From contig CAXXSU010000004.1 of the NCBI GenBank assembly GCA_963664465.2, positions 372,001-436,000 of the forward strand: a stretch of DNA of 64,000 nt, written 5' to 3'. The notes under the pieces are model-generated. The model was not told the DNA's origin. It searched no databases and was given only the letters and a program-made list of their open reading frames with translations. Shown in pieces: positions 17,639 through 25,843 of this stretch (positions within the stretch are counted from its first letter, which is position 1; the number at the start of each line of letters is the position of its first letter). The stretch comes from CAVOAK01 sp963664465 (GTDB taxonomy: Bacteria; Pseudomonadota; Alphaproteobacteria; UBA8366; CAVOAK01). The position numbers and the translations under genes are program-made.

Positions 17639-19110
17639 GGCGAGTTCAATTGGTCGTCGCAACACTCTGGCATAGGAGGTTGCTATGACGGTACGCAGAC
17701 GGCGGTCGGATCGGTCTGGACGGAGCAAGTTGCATTCGCCAGGTCGACCGGACTCGGCACGGCGTGAGGAGCTTGTTCGGTTCTGGGCAGCGATTGCGAC
17801 GGGGCGTTCGAGCGAGGACGCGGCCCGAGATGCCGGTGTATCCCCTCCGGTAGGCTCGAGGTGGTTCCGGAGGTCGGGCGGCATGCCACCATCACATTTA
17901 TCGCAATCGGCCAAGCCGCTGTCAGGACGTTACCTGTCTTTCGAGGAACGTGAGGAGATTGCTCTTCTGCGCGCCCAGGGAAGAGGCATACGTCATATTG
18001 CTTGCCGGCTGGAGCGAGCACCGTCGACGATCTCCCGCGAGGTGCGGCGCAACGCGGCGACCCGAAGCGGTGGCCTGGACTACCGAGCAACGACGGCGCA
18101 GTGGCATGCTGATCGATCCGCCAAAAGGCCGAAGCCAGCCAAGCTGGCAACGAATGAGGCGCTGCGGCGCTATGTGCAGGATCGGCTTGCGGGTCGGATC
18201 TCGGCACCGGATGGAACGGTGATCGAGGGGCCACGCGTCGTCTGGAACGGTCGTCGGCATGGGCCGCGGCAGCACAGGCGATGGGCCAGGGCCTGGAGTC
18301 CTGAGCAGATCGCGCACCGTCTTCGGATCGACTATCCTGGGGACGGGCCCGAGGATCAAGCGATGCGGATCAGTCATGAGGCGATCTATCAGGCGCTCTA
18401 CGTACAGGGCCGCGGCGCACTCCGTCGTGAGCTGACCGCCTGCCTTCGCACGGGAAGGGCACTGCGCGTGCCTCGGGCACGTAGCCGCCGGCGGGGCAAA
18501 TCCTTCGTCACGCCTGAGATCATGATCAGTGAACGATCGGCGGAAGCAGCTGATCGGGCCGTACCCGGACACTGGGAAGGTGACCTGATCATCGGCTTGG
18601 GCAGATCGGCGATCGGCACTCTGGTGGAACGCACCACGAGGTTCACAATGCTGCTGCATCTTCCCCGAATGGAAGGCCACGGCACCGTCCCGCGCGTGAA
18701 GAACGGGCCTGCGCTTGCCGGTCATGGGGCTGAAGCGGTTCGCGATGCCATCGCCCGGACGATCACGACATTGCCAGCGCAGCTTCGCCGCTCGCTGACC
18801 TGGGACCAGGGAGCAGAGATGGCCAGGCATGCGGATCTTCGGATCGCAACCGGCCTTCCCGTCTACTTCTGCGAACCGCACAGCCCTTGGCAACGCGGAA
18901 CGAACGAGAACACCAATGGACTGCTTCGACAGTACTTCCCGAAAGGAACCGATCTGAGCGTACACAGTCCGGACGTACTCGCAGTTGTTGCTGACGCGCT
19001 CAATACACGGCCCCGCAAGACCCTCGGATGGAGAACTCCCGCCGAAGCTCTGGACCAGTGCTTGCAGGCCAGTCAAACTGAACGTGTTGCGACGACCGGT
19101 TGAATTCGCC
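17639..19110. mobile_element. IS30-family insertion sequence
   Basis: A 1,472-bp element with 26-bp imperfect terminal inverted repeats (left begins GGCGAGTTCAATTGGTCGTC, complement of right begins GGCGAATTCAACCGGTCGTC). A 3-bp CAG duplication flanks it at 17636-17638 and 19111-19113, as expected for the IS30 family. It lies inside the IS3-family orfB remnant. Confidence 0.93.
17685..19103 (+). CDS. IS30-family transposase
   Basis: A 472-residue transposase. An N-terminal HTH (GRYLSFEEREEIALLRAQ, LERAPSTISREVRRNA) precedes the DDE domain: PGHWEGDLIIG, LTWDQGAEMARH and QRGTNENTNGLLRQYFPKG. The ATG has a clear GGAGG ribosome site 8 bp upstream, and the stop lies within the right inverted repeat. 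The product is longer than the usual 320-390 residues because of an extra N-terminal region of about 80 residues. The frame is intact, so the element may be mobile. Confidence 0.93.
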   Translation: MTVRRRRSDRSGRSKLHSPGRPDSARREELVRFWAAIATGRSSEDAARDAGVSPPVGSRWFRRSGGMPPSHLSQSAKPLSGRYLSFEEREEIALLRAQGRGIRHIACRLERAPSTISREVRRNAATRSGGLDYRATTAQWHADRSAKRPKPAKLATNEALRRYVQDRLAGRISAPDGTVIEGPRVVWNGRRHGPRQHRRWARAWSPEQIAHRLRIDYPGDGPEDQAMRISHEAIYQALYVQGRGALRRELTACLRTGRALRVPRARSRRRGKSFVTPEIMISERSAEAADRAVPGHWEGDLIIGLGRSAIGTLVERTTRFTMLLHLPRMEGHGTVPRVKNGPALAGHGAEAVRDAIARTITTLPAQLRRSLTWDQGAEMARHADLRIATGLPVYFCEPHSPWQRGTNENTNGLLRQYFPKGTDLSVHSPDVLAVVADALNTRPRKTLGWRTPAEALDQCLQASQTERVATTG

Positions 19111-19734
19111 CAGTACTGCTCAGACGCATACCAGGCGCGCCTCGGTGAACTCGGTTTCCTCGCCTCAATGAGCGGTAAGGGAAATTGCTATGATAACGCC
19201 GTCGTCGAGACCTTCTTCAAAACCATCAAGTCAGAACTGATCTGGAGGACTGTGTTCATGTCAAGAAGCCAAGCTGAAACTGCCATAGCCGGATACATCG
19301 ATGGGTTCTATAATCCAGTCCGTCGGCACTCGACGCTGGACTTCACAAGCCCCGTCAAATTCGAGGCAGAAGCAATGCAAACGGTGTAGGGCGCCTCCAC
19401 TTTTCCTGGATGGGTCCACGGAGGCGGACTGGAAACGTTATGCGAGAGGCGACCGTGGCGTATTTACGCGCGCTCTAATGCGTGGTCGCCATGCCGCGAT
19501 GATCTCGCGCATCGGTCACAAGATGAAGGAAAATACGGACATGCGCGATTATGTAATGCGCTATGTCGACCAGTTCGACCGGCTGCTTAAGGAGGCCGAG
19601 GCAAGCGATCCCGAAAATCTGCTGCATGCAACGTTCTTGACGGCGGACGTCGGTAAACTTTACCTCATGTTGTGCCGGGCCGTCGGTCGCGAGAATTGAA
19701 ATCCGCTGATTGCCTGGGCTGGCAAAAGTTTTAA

Positions 19735-20367
19735 TCAAAAAATACTTCCCACGGCCGCCAATCCGAACGCGACGATCAACGCGCCTGAAATCCGACTGAT
19801 CCAGCGCACCCTTTTCTCACCAGCGAGTCCGCCCAACCGCGAGGCAGCGCCGCTGAGAATAACCCACCATGACATCGAACCAAGGAACACGCCGCCGACC
19901 ATGGCGCCACCAGCCGCAAGATGATTGTCGGCGTCGATCAAACCAAACCCTGCGAATATCGCGACAAAGGAGATAATTGTCGTTGGATTGGCGAGCGTTA
20001 GAAACAGCGAGGATCCAAAGGCGCTAAACGCGGCCACGTGCGTGAGTTTCTTGTTGGTTGCAAGACGGGCGGTCGAGTGCGCGGTGCGTGTCCGCATGAT
20101 CCGAAGCCCGAGAATCACCATGAAGCCGCCGCCAACGAGGCGGAACAATATGCTCTGCTCGACGAAAATCGTTGCCGCTGCGCCAAGGCCAAATGCCGCG
20201 ACCGACCCGTATATTGCATCCGCGGTTGCTGAACCGAGCCCCGTCAGCAAACCCACGTGATATCCTTGGGACAAGCTGCGCTGGATACATAGAATGCCGA
20301 TCGGACCGACCGGCACCGCAACTGCGAGACCGATGCCCATGCCTTTGAAAAATGCCAGTAACTCCAT
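19735..20367 (-). CDS. LysE/RhtB-family amino acid exporter
   Basis: A 210-residue inner-membrane protein with about six membrane helices. The family signature is at the N-terminus (GIGLAVAVPVGPIGILCIQR), followed by GYHVGLLTGLGSATADAIYG and LANPTTIISFVAIFAG. Members export lysine, arginine, homoserine, threonine or similar solutes; the substrate here cannot be deduced. It converges on the broken coiled-coil gene, with 35 bp between them and no clear terminator, and is divergent from the GNAT gene. Confidence 0.87.
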   Translation of the reverse strand: MELLAFFKGMGIGLAVAVPVGPIGILCIQRSLSQGYHVGLLTGLGSATADAIYGSVAAFGLGAAATIFVEQSILFRLVGGGFMVILGLRIMRTRTAHSTARLATNKKLTHVAAFSAFGSSLFLTLANPTTIISFVAIFAGFGLIDADNHLAAGGAMVGGVFLGSMSWWVILSGAASRLGGLAGEKRVRWISRISGALIVAFGLAAVGSIF

Positions 20368-20518
20368 GTGGTCTGTCGGGCTCGCTGCGCACTGAAACGA
20401 AGGTTAGGATGGCATCAGGGATGACAGGGTCGGAAACCTGCCGGCTCTCGCGTTCGCTGGGTGGCGCAGATCGGATTGCGCTGAAGAGTGATCGCTAGCG
20501 AAGGGTCGTAATCGAGAT

Positions 20519-21043
20519 ATGGCCGGGGGTCTAGAAAGTTATGAGGTGCGCCGTGCGCTGCCAGCCGATGCGGACGCGCTTTATACCTTTGGTGAGCTGC
20601 TCTTGGATGAAAGCCATTTTCTCTTGCGTAGCCCAGGAGAGCGTGCCGGATCGCCGGCGGAGATGCAGCTTGTCATCGAACGCTTCGCCGTGTTGCCGAA
20701 CCATCTCCTGTTGTCGGTCTTCCTCGGCCCGCAAGTTGTCGGCGAGGCCATTGTCATGGGAGGTGAATTCCGACGCAATCGACTGTCGGGAACGGTTGGA
20801 ATTGGCATTCTCGAGGCGCATTCCGGGCGTGGGCTTGGGCGCCGATTGATGTTGGAGGTCGATGCATACGCAAATGTGCATGGACTGCACCGTCTTGAAC
20901 TCACAGTGATGGAGTCGAACACGCGTGCGCGCTCGCTTTACGAGGCGATGGGGTTTGTTGTCGAGGGGATCAAGCGCGACTCGTTATTTGTCTATGACGA
21001 ATTTGTCGACGAGATCATGATGGCGAAGTTGTTGGTAGAGTAG
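20519..21043 (+). CDS. GNAT-family N-acetyltransferase
   Basis: A 174-residue single-domain acyltransferase. The acetyl-CoA pyrophosphate loop is HSGRGLGRRLM, preceded by TVGIGILEAH, and the C-terminal part has HRLELTVMESNTRARSLYEA and GFVVEG. The substrate is unknown; the spacing resembles RimI/RimJ-type and small-molecule acetyltransferases. The ATG at 20519 has only a weak ribosome site. The 213 bp downstream to the next start contain an open frame (21066-21260) that I do not consider coding. Confidence 0.85.
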   Translation: MAGGLESYEVRRALPADADALYTFGELLLDESHFLLRSPGERAGSPAEMQLVIERFAVLPNHLLLSVFLGPQVVGEAIVMGGEFRRNRLSGTVGIGILEAHSGRGLGRRLMLEVDAYANVHGLHRLELTVMESNTRARSLYEAMGFVVEGIKRDSLFVYDEFVDEIMMAKLLVE

Positions 21044-21256
21044 AGCGGCCGGTAGCGCTTGCGACTTGTCGAAGCGCTGCTGCGCATTTTCCTTCTCGAG
21101 GTCACGGATTGCGTCATTGGTAGGTTCCCTTGGGTCCCTGACGCTGAGTCGCGCGATTTGTCGCCAAGAGTTGCCGGCAGACCAGGATTCGATACGCTGC
21201 TATTATGCGGTCGCTCATGACGACTTGGACAAGCGGGTGGCCGTGATGAGGGACAA

Positions 21257-21505
21257 ATGAGTGACAAAGAAAGAGACCCTGAGCCAAAGACGGCGAAACA
21301 GGCGGCGGCATATGGCGGCGTCCAGCGGTCGGCATTGGAGCGCGCGCCAGCCGATGCGAAAGCCGGCGAGCGGGCACAGATCATTGCGGAAGCGATGGCG
21401 ACATATCGAACCAAGCGTACCGTGCTTGACGAACTCGACGCGCAGTCTCGGCGCCGGCTTGAGGATTTGGCCGCTAAGGTGTTTAGCACCAAACGCGAAG
21501 ACTGA
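21257..21505 (+). CDS. Small hypothetical protein upstream of meaB
   Basis: 82 residues, highly charged and predicted helical, with no Cys or membrane segment (starts MSDKERDPEPKTAKQAAAYG, ends DLAAKVFSTKRED). I do not recognise a family. A GAGGGA ribosome site sits just before the ATG, and the stop lies 6 bp before the first possible meaB start, so it is probably translated in one message with meaB. A role with the mutase system would be a guess from position only. Confidence 0.6.
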   Translation: MSDKERDPEPKTAKQAAAYGGVQRSALERAPADAKAGERAQIIAEAMATYRTKRTVLDELDAQSRRRLEDLAAKVFSTKRED

Positions 21506-21511
21506 ACGCCG

Positions 21512-22531
21512 ATGTCTGCGGATCGCGGTGGTCTGAACGGTATGTCCGACGTAGCCGACACGGATGCTCTCATAGCTGCGGTAATCGAGGGAGATCGCCG
21601 GGCACTTGCTCAAGCGATCACACTTATTGAATCGACCAGCGACGCGCATCGCGTTCAGGCGGAGGCCGTACTTGACGCTATTCTGCCTCACAGCGGCCGC
21701 TCGATTCGCGTCGGCGTAACTGGTCTCCCTGGCGTCGGCAAGTCGACCCTTATCGAGGTGGTGGGACTACATGCGATCGCTCTGGAACGACGGATCGCGG
21801 TGCTGGCTGTTGACCCTTCGTCGAGCGTGAGTGGTGGATCGATTCTTGGCGACAAGACGAGGATGCAAGAGCTTGGTCGAAGCAGCCACGCGTTTGTCAG
21901 GCCATCGCCGACCGGCGGTACGTTGGGTGGCGTCGCCCGACGCACGCGCGAGGCGATCCTCCTGTGCGAGGCGGCGGGATTCGATGTCGTGTTTGTCGAG
22001 ACTGTGGGTGTCGGCCAGTCCGAAATGGCTGTCGCGGATATGACCGATCTGCTTCTTTTGATGCTGCTTCCGGGCGCCGGCGACGAACTACAGGGCCTGA
22101 AGCGGGGCGTGGCCGAGCTGGCGCATGTGATCCTTATCAACAAGGCAGATGGTGCATTGGCCGAACAGGCTGTGCGGACTGCGGCCGATTACCGCGCGGC
22201 GGTTGGCCTGTTGCACTCTGCGGCGAACGATTGGTCGGTGCCGGTTGCGACATGCTCGATGGCGGCCGGAACTGGCGTTGACGAGATTTGGACCTTGATC
22301 AGCGAGTTTCAGGAGAAGTTCGAGGGTTCCGGAGACATCGCGAGTCGCCGGCGCGCGCAGGCAAACGCCTGGATGTGGTCGGAACTTGGCGAAGGGCTCA
22401 AGACGGCGTTGCGAACCCATCACGAGGTGCGGCGCGTTCTGTCGGAGGTCGAAGGGGACGTGGCCAAAGGACGTACGACGCCAACCGCTGCGGCAAAACT
22501 GCTGCTCGACGCCTTTCGTGGCGAGCGCTGA
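21512..22531 (+). CDS. meaB: Methylmalonyl-CoA mutase-associated GTPase MeaB (ArgK family)
   Basis: A G3E P-loop GTPase that protects and reloads adenosylcobalamin in methylmalonyl-CoA mutase. Walker A is GLPGVGKST near residue 71. Further motifs are VDPSSSVSGGSILGDKTRM, FVRPSPTGGTLGGVARRTRE, VFVETVGVGQSE and the specificity motif INKADG. The C-terminal helical arm (about 270-339) drives dimerisation. The start may be ATG 21512 or ATG 21542; neither has a strong ribosome site. Its partner scpA lies upstream on the same strand, separated by the IS cluster, the coiled-coil gene, lysE and GNAT. Confidence 0.94.
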   Translation: MSADRGGLNGMSDVADTDALIAAVIEGDRRALAQAITLIESTSDAHRVQAEAVLDAILPHSGRSIRVGVTGLPGVGKSTLIEVVGLHAIALERRIAVLAVDPSSSVSGGSILGDKTRMQELGRSSHAFVRPSPTGGTLGGVARRTREAILLCEAAGFDVVFVETVGVGQSEMAVADMTDLLLLMLLPGAGDELQGLKRGVAELAHVILINKADGALAEQAVRTAADYRAAVGLLHSAANDWSVPVATCSMAAGTGVDEIWTLISEFQEKFEGSGDIASRRRAQANAWMWSELGEGLKTALRTHHEVRRVLSEVEGDVAKGRTTPTAAAKLLLDAFRGER

Positions 22532-22544
22532 GCGCCGAGCTGGC

Positions 22545-22573
22545 TTGACGTGATCTGCCCGCGTGCACTAAAA
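22545..22573 (+). promoter_or_regulatory. Candidate sigma-70 promoter of rpmB
   Basis: TTGACG and CTAAAA are separated by 17 bp, beginning 14 bp after meaB ends. This would give an rpmB leader of about 70 nt. Assigned by eye. Confidence 0.5.
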
Positions 22574-22649
22574 GACCGCCCTTGGGCCGGGCCGTCGCGT
22601 AAACATTTCGTTACGGCCCCGTTTGACACAAGGCTATGAGGGACTCCAA

Positions 22650-22937
22650 ATGGCGCGGCGGTGTGCAATCACTGGTAAGGGTGTGCAGCATGGCAACAAC
22701 GTAAGTCATGCCAACAACAAGTCGCGGCGGCGTTTTCTGCCGAATCTTCAATACACCTCGGTGCAAAGCGACGCGCTTGGGCGCATGGTCCGCTTGCGGG
22801 TAACGCCACACGGTCTGCGGACCATCGAAGTAAACGGCGGGCTCGATGCCTACCTTATGGGTACGGTCGATCGAAACCTTACCGACGAAACGCGCAAACT
22901 CAAGAAACGCATAAAGAAGGTTATCGCTGCGGCGTAG
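22650..22937 (+). CDS. rpmB: 50S ribosomal protein L28
   Basis: 95 residues: MARRCAITGKGVQHGNNVSH, then NNKSRRRFLPNLQ and a basic C-terminus ending KKRIKKVIAAA. L28 binds 23S rRNA at the subunit interface. The ATG at 22650 follows a GAGGGA site and matches the family start; an in-frame reading 27 nt further up is not conserved. The length is normal for the longer alphaproteobacterial form. Confidence 0.96.
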   Translation: MARRCAITGKGVQHGNNVSHANNKSRRRFLPNLQYTSVQSDALGRMVRLRVTPHGLRTIEVNGGLDAYLMGTVDRNLTDETRKLKKRIKKVIAAA

Positions 22938-23037
22938 AGGCCCAATTTCAATATTGGCATCACGACTTGTCTACTCGTCGGATTGGCTAGGTTTGCCTCA
23001 CTGAATCGGGTGCGATTGACTGGAGATCGGAGCACAA

Positions 23038-23817
23038 ATGTCCCTCTCCCCCGAAGCTCTTATCACTGCTCTCAATGCCGGTACGCCGGAATTTGTCTGG
23101 CTGTTGATGCTTGTCGTCTGTTTTGCGACGATTCTTATCATGCTCCGTCTTTTCGGCGAGGTCGGCCTTCAGGTCTATGTCGTTGTCGCCATTATCGGCG
23201 CCAACATTCAGGTGTTGAAGGCCGTCAAGTTCGCGGTCTACTCCGAGCCGGTCGCTCTCGGCACAATTCTGTTTGCATCGACCTACCTGTGCACGGACAT
23301 CATAATCGAGCATTACGGCCGCGCAGCGGCGCAGAAGACGGTGCTTCTGGGCTTCGCCGCTTATCTCTTTTCCACCGTCATCATGATGTTGACGCTCGGG
23401 TTTCCGCCCCTGACGGTCGAGCAGGCCGGCGAGAGCATGAGCTGGGCGTTGCCGCTTCATGACCATATGGCGGCGCTGTTTACGCCCGCGCCGGCGTTTT
23501 TCGCCGCTGGCATGACGGCCTATCTGGCAAGCCAGTTTCACGACATTTGGCTCTACAATTTGCTGCGGCGCGTGACCGGCGGCCGCTGGTTGTGGCTACG
23601 AAACAACGCCTCGACGGCTGTTTCGTCGCTGATCGACAACACAATCTTCAGTATTCTCGCTTGGATCGTGTTTGCCGCCGATCCGCTGCCCTTGAGTACG
23701 GTAATCTTTACCTTCATCCTCGGGACCTACTGGTTGCGGCTCCTGGTCGCGGCCATGGATACGCCAATCATCTATCTCGCGCGTCTCGTTCGCCCGGCGG
23801 CCAGCCTGGCGGACTAG
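23038..23817 (+). CDS. yhhQ: VUT-family queuosine precursor transporter
   Basis: A 259-residue membrane protein with six to seven helices. Family landmarks include the N-terminal helix LLMLVVCFATILIMLRLFG, then YLCTDIIIEHYGR, the loop ASQFHDIWLYNLLRR, and RNNASTAVSSLIDNTIFS. The family (formerly DUF165) imports preQ0/preQ1 or related precursors for queuosine. The very next gene is tgt, 70 bp downstream, which uses preQ1, so the assignment is supported by function and position. I looked for a preQ1 riboswitch upstream and saw none I could defend. Confidence 0.9.
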   Translation: MSLSPEALITALNAGTPEFVWLLMLVVCFATILIMLRLFGEVGLQVYVVVAIIGANIQVLKAVKFAVYSEPVALGTILFASTYLCTDIIIEHYGRAAAQKTVLLGFAAYLFSTVIMMLTLGFPPLTVEQAGESMSWALPLHDHMAALFTPAPAFFAAGMTAYLASQFHDIWLYNLLRRVTGGRWLWLRNNASTAVSSLIDNTIFSILAWIVFAADPLPLSTVIFTFILGTYWLRLLVAAMDTPIIYLARLVRPAASLAD

Positions 23818-23887
23818 GATATCGTGTGCCTGACGGGTCGCGATTGATCCGCCCTCACGCGTATGCAGCGGCAAGCAGTGGCTATCG

Positions 23888-25084
23888 ATGACCGATATAC
23901 CTGGCTTTGAGTTTGAAATCCTCGCGCGGGATCAAGCGTCGCGCGCGCGGCACGGAAGGCTTGCGACGCCGCATGGCACGCTCGAAACGCCGGCGTTTAT
24001 CTTCTGCGCGACAAAGGCCGCGATAAAGGCGACAGACCCGCGCGCGCTCAAAGAACACAACGTCGATATCATTCTTGCCAACACCTATCACCTGATGTTG
24101 CAACCGGGTGCTGAGCTGATCGAGCGCATGGGTGGATTGCATCGGTTTATGGCTTGGGATGGGCCAATGCTGACCGACAGCGGCGGCTTCCAAATCTTCA
24201 GTCTTGGCCATGGGTCTGTCGCCGAAGAAGTCAAAGGGGCTCGGCGAAACGACCGTGCGACCTTATTAATCGAGGTGGGTGAGGAAGGAGCGAAGTTCCG
24301 TTCCTACATCGACGGTAGCCTACATACATTGACGCCCGAATCGTCGATCGACATCCAGCGCAAGCTGGGCCCCGACCTCGTCGTTGTGTTGGACGAATGC
24401 ACGCCATTCCATGTTGATCGCGACTACACCGCCCGCTCATTAGAGCTGACGCATCGCTGGGCCGACCGGTCGCTCGCCGAATTCGAGCGGGGCGCCGACG
24501 GTCGTCAGGCGCTCTATGGCATTCTGCAAGGCGGCGTGTACGAAGATTTGCGTCGTGAAGCAGCGGAATTCGTCCAATCGCGTCCGTTCTTCGGCCATGC
24601 GATCGGTGGCTGTCTCGGCGCCGACGGCGAGCAGATGTTGGAGGTGGTTGGCCATGCCATGCAGCATCTCGACTCCGAGCGTCCGGTTCACCTGCTTGGC
24701 ATTGGCGGCGTTCGCGATATCTGGACCGCTGTGGCTTTGGGCATCGATACATTCGATTGTGTTGCGCCGACGCGTATCGCACGGCATGGCTGGGCCCTGG
24801 CGCGGGGGGCTGGGACGAAGAACCGGCTAAATCTGAAGAACGCGCGGTTTCGGGATGACCAGAAACCGCTCGAGTCCGAGTGCAATTGTCATGCGTGCAG
24901 CCGGTTCAGTCGCGCCTACCTCCATCACCTCTTCAAGGCGGGAGAAATATTGGGCATCCAACTCGTCACTCTGCACAACATCGCCTTTGTGACGCGGCTG
25001 ATGACGACGATCCGCAAGGCGGTGGCCGCGGGCCGTTTGGCGGCTGCCGAAATAGCTTGGTTCGAAGGCGCTATGGACGACTGA
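23888..25084 (+). CDS. tgt: tRNA-guanine transglycosylase
   Basis: Exchanges guanine-34 for preQ1 in tRNAs with GUN anticodons. It has 398 residues, slightly longer than the usual 370-385. Motifs: LANTYHLMLQPG, the general-acid region MLTDSGGFQIFS, GGCLGADGEQM, nucleophile region GIDTFDCVAPTR, and the zinc site CNCHACSRFSRAYLHHL near residues 331-350. An insertion around RRNDRATLLIEVGEEGAK (about residues 119-136) is longer than in E. coli and accounts for part of the extra length. It follows the precursor transporter on the same strand. Confidence 0.96.
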   Translation: MTDIPGFEFEILARDQASRARHGRLATPHGTLETPAFIFCATKAAIKATDPRALKEHNVDIILANTYHLMLQPGAELIERMGGLHRFMAWDGPMLTDSGGFQIFSLGHGSVAEEVKGARRNDRATLLIEVGEEGAKFRSYIDGSLHTLTPESSIDIQRKLGPDLVVVLDECTPFHVDRDYTARSLELTHRWADRSLAEFERGADGRQALYGILQGGVYEDLRREAAEFVQSRPFFGHAIGGCLGADGEQMLEVVGHAMQHLDSERPVHLLGIGGVRDIWTAVALGIDTFDCVAPTRIARHGWALARGAGTKNRLNLKNARFRDDQKPLESECNCHACSRFSRAYLHHLFKAGEILGIQLVTLHNIAFVTRLMTTIRKAVAAGRLAAAEIAWFEGAMDD

Positions 25085-25160
25085 GTGCTTCCTGGTAGCT
25101 TGGCCGGGGTCGAGCCCGCGACATAGTCTGCCTAATCCCAATCCAAGGAAGTCCACCGCC

Positions 25161-25811
25161 ATGGCCGATACGAAAGAATTTCCAAATCTCCACACGCTCG
25201 ACCATCCGTTGATTCAGCACAAACTATCGTTGCTGCGGCGCCTCGACACGCCAACCTCGAAATTTCGCCAGCTGCTTAAAGAAATTACGCTTTTGATGGG
25301 CTACGAACTCACGCGCGCGTTGCCGCTGACGAGCGAGCGTATTGAAACACCCGTTGCGGCTATGGAAACGCCGGTTCTTGCCGGTCGGAAACCGGCCATC
25401 GTCTCGATCTTAAGGGCGGGGCTGGGGATGGCCGAGGGCATGCACGAGTTGATGCCGGCGGCCCGTGAAGGTCATATCGGGCTCTATCGGGATGCGGAGA
25501 CAAAACGGCCTGTCGAGTATTTCGTGAAACTGCCCGAGCATCGTGGCCGCCTGTTCATCCTGGTCGACCCTATGCTGGCGACCGGTTACTCAGCGGTTCA
25601 CGCCGTCGACGTGCTCAACAAACATCAGGTCTCGGACCAGAACATCCGCTTTCTCGCGCTGGTGGCCGCGCCGGAAGGAATGCGTGTATTTCAGGAGGCG
25701 CACCCCGACGTGCATGTCTACGCAGCAGCGCTCGACGAACGGCTCAACGACCAAGCCTATATCATTCCGGGGCTTGGCGACGCCGGCGACCGTCTGTTTG
25801 GCACGAGGTAG
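25161..25811 (+). CDS. upp: Uracil phosphoribosyltransferase
   Basis: Salvages uracil to UMP using PRPP. 216 residues. Motifs: VSILRAGLGMAEGMHELMP, the PRPP loop LVDPMLATGYSAVHAVD, and the uracil-binding end DAGDRLFGTR near the C-terminus. The ATG follows AAGGAAG. It is convergent with the 5'-nucleotidase gene, with 32 bp between stops and no clear hairpin. Together with pyrD, the window holds both de novo and salvage pyrimidine genes, but they are not linked. Confidence 0.96.
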   Translation: MADTKEFPNLHTLDHPLIQHKLSLLRRLDTPTSKFRQLLKEITLLMGYELTRALPLTSERIETPVAAMETPVLAGRKPAIVSILRAGLGMAEGMHELMPAAREGHIGLYRDAETKRPVEYFVKLPEHRGRLFILVDPMLATGYSAVHAVDVLNKHQVSDQNIRFLALVAAPEGMRVFQEAHPDVHVYAAALDERLNDQAYIIPGLGDAGDRLFGTR

Positions 25812-25843
25812 GCAGCGCCGACGTTCGTCCGATCCAGCTCAAC

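Larger units (their letters stand above)
17376..19389 (+). pseudogene. IS3-family transposase OrfB, C-terminal half, split by IS30
   Basis: The first piece reads NLLDQNFSAEAPNEKWAADI, LYLAVMLDLYSRRVIGWAVG and HHSDRGSQ; the second YCSDAYQARLGELGFLASMS, GNCYDNAVVETFFKTIKSEL and GFYNPVRRHSTLDF. Together they form the rve (DDE) domain. Excision of IS30 with one CAG copy rejoins DRGSQ-YCSD in frame. The N-terminal half is missing, so the gene was already dead before or when IS30 entered. The first piece is fused in frame to the host coiled coil. Confidence 0.88.
17376..19418. mobile_element. IS3-family remnant, left half missing, interrupted by IS30
   Basis: The right end is intact: after the transposase stop the element closes with GGATGGGTCCA (complement TGGACCCATCC), and the host C-terminal coding sequence resumes directly. 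The left end, orfA and the first half of orfB are absent; the host coil passes into orfB at about 17370-17390. The left boundary is therefore approximate, and no target duplication can be checked. Confidence 0.82.
13207..19699 (+). pseudogene. Membrane-anchored coiled-coil protein built of 25-residue repeats, broken by a duplication and IS elements
   Basis: Host segments are 13207-14609, 16212 to about 17375, and 19419-19699. Repaired in silico, the protein has a 35-residue cytoplasmic start, membrane segments at about 36-58 and 74-94, then about 26 coil units and a C-terminal domain (ADWKRYARGDRGVFTRAL … FLTADVGKLYLMLCRAVG). Most units are exactly 25 residues with the pattern LxxQxxxLxxASxxA; three are 40 and one is 36. 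Lesions: a 25-bp duplication shifts the frame within membrane segment 1, an IS1380 element sits at a CTAG, and an IS3 remnant carrying IS30 replaces the last coil units. Removing the IS1380 element restores both frame and 25-residue register. A product from TTG 13343 to the stop at 14635 might still be made. The layout recalls Caulobacter TipN; function is unproven. Confidence 0.85.

Noticed and set aside
21066..21260. A 64-codon frame between GNAT and the small gene before meaB
   Set aside because: Cys/Arg-rich, no ribosome site, and it overlaps the start of the better supported 82-residue gene.
22938..23037. A preQ1 riboswitch upstream of the queuosine transporter
   Set aside because: No hairpin plus adenine-rich tail arrangement of preQ1 riboswitches could be found by eye.
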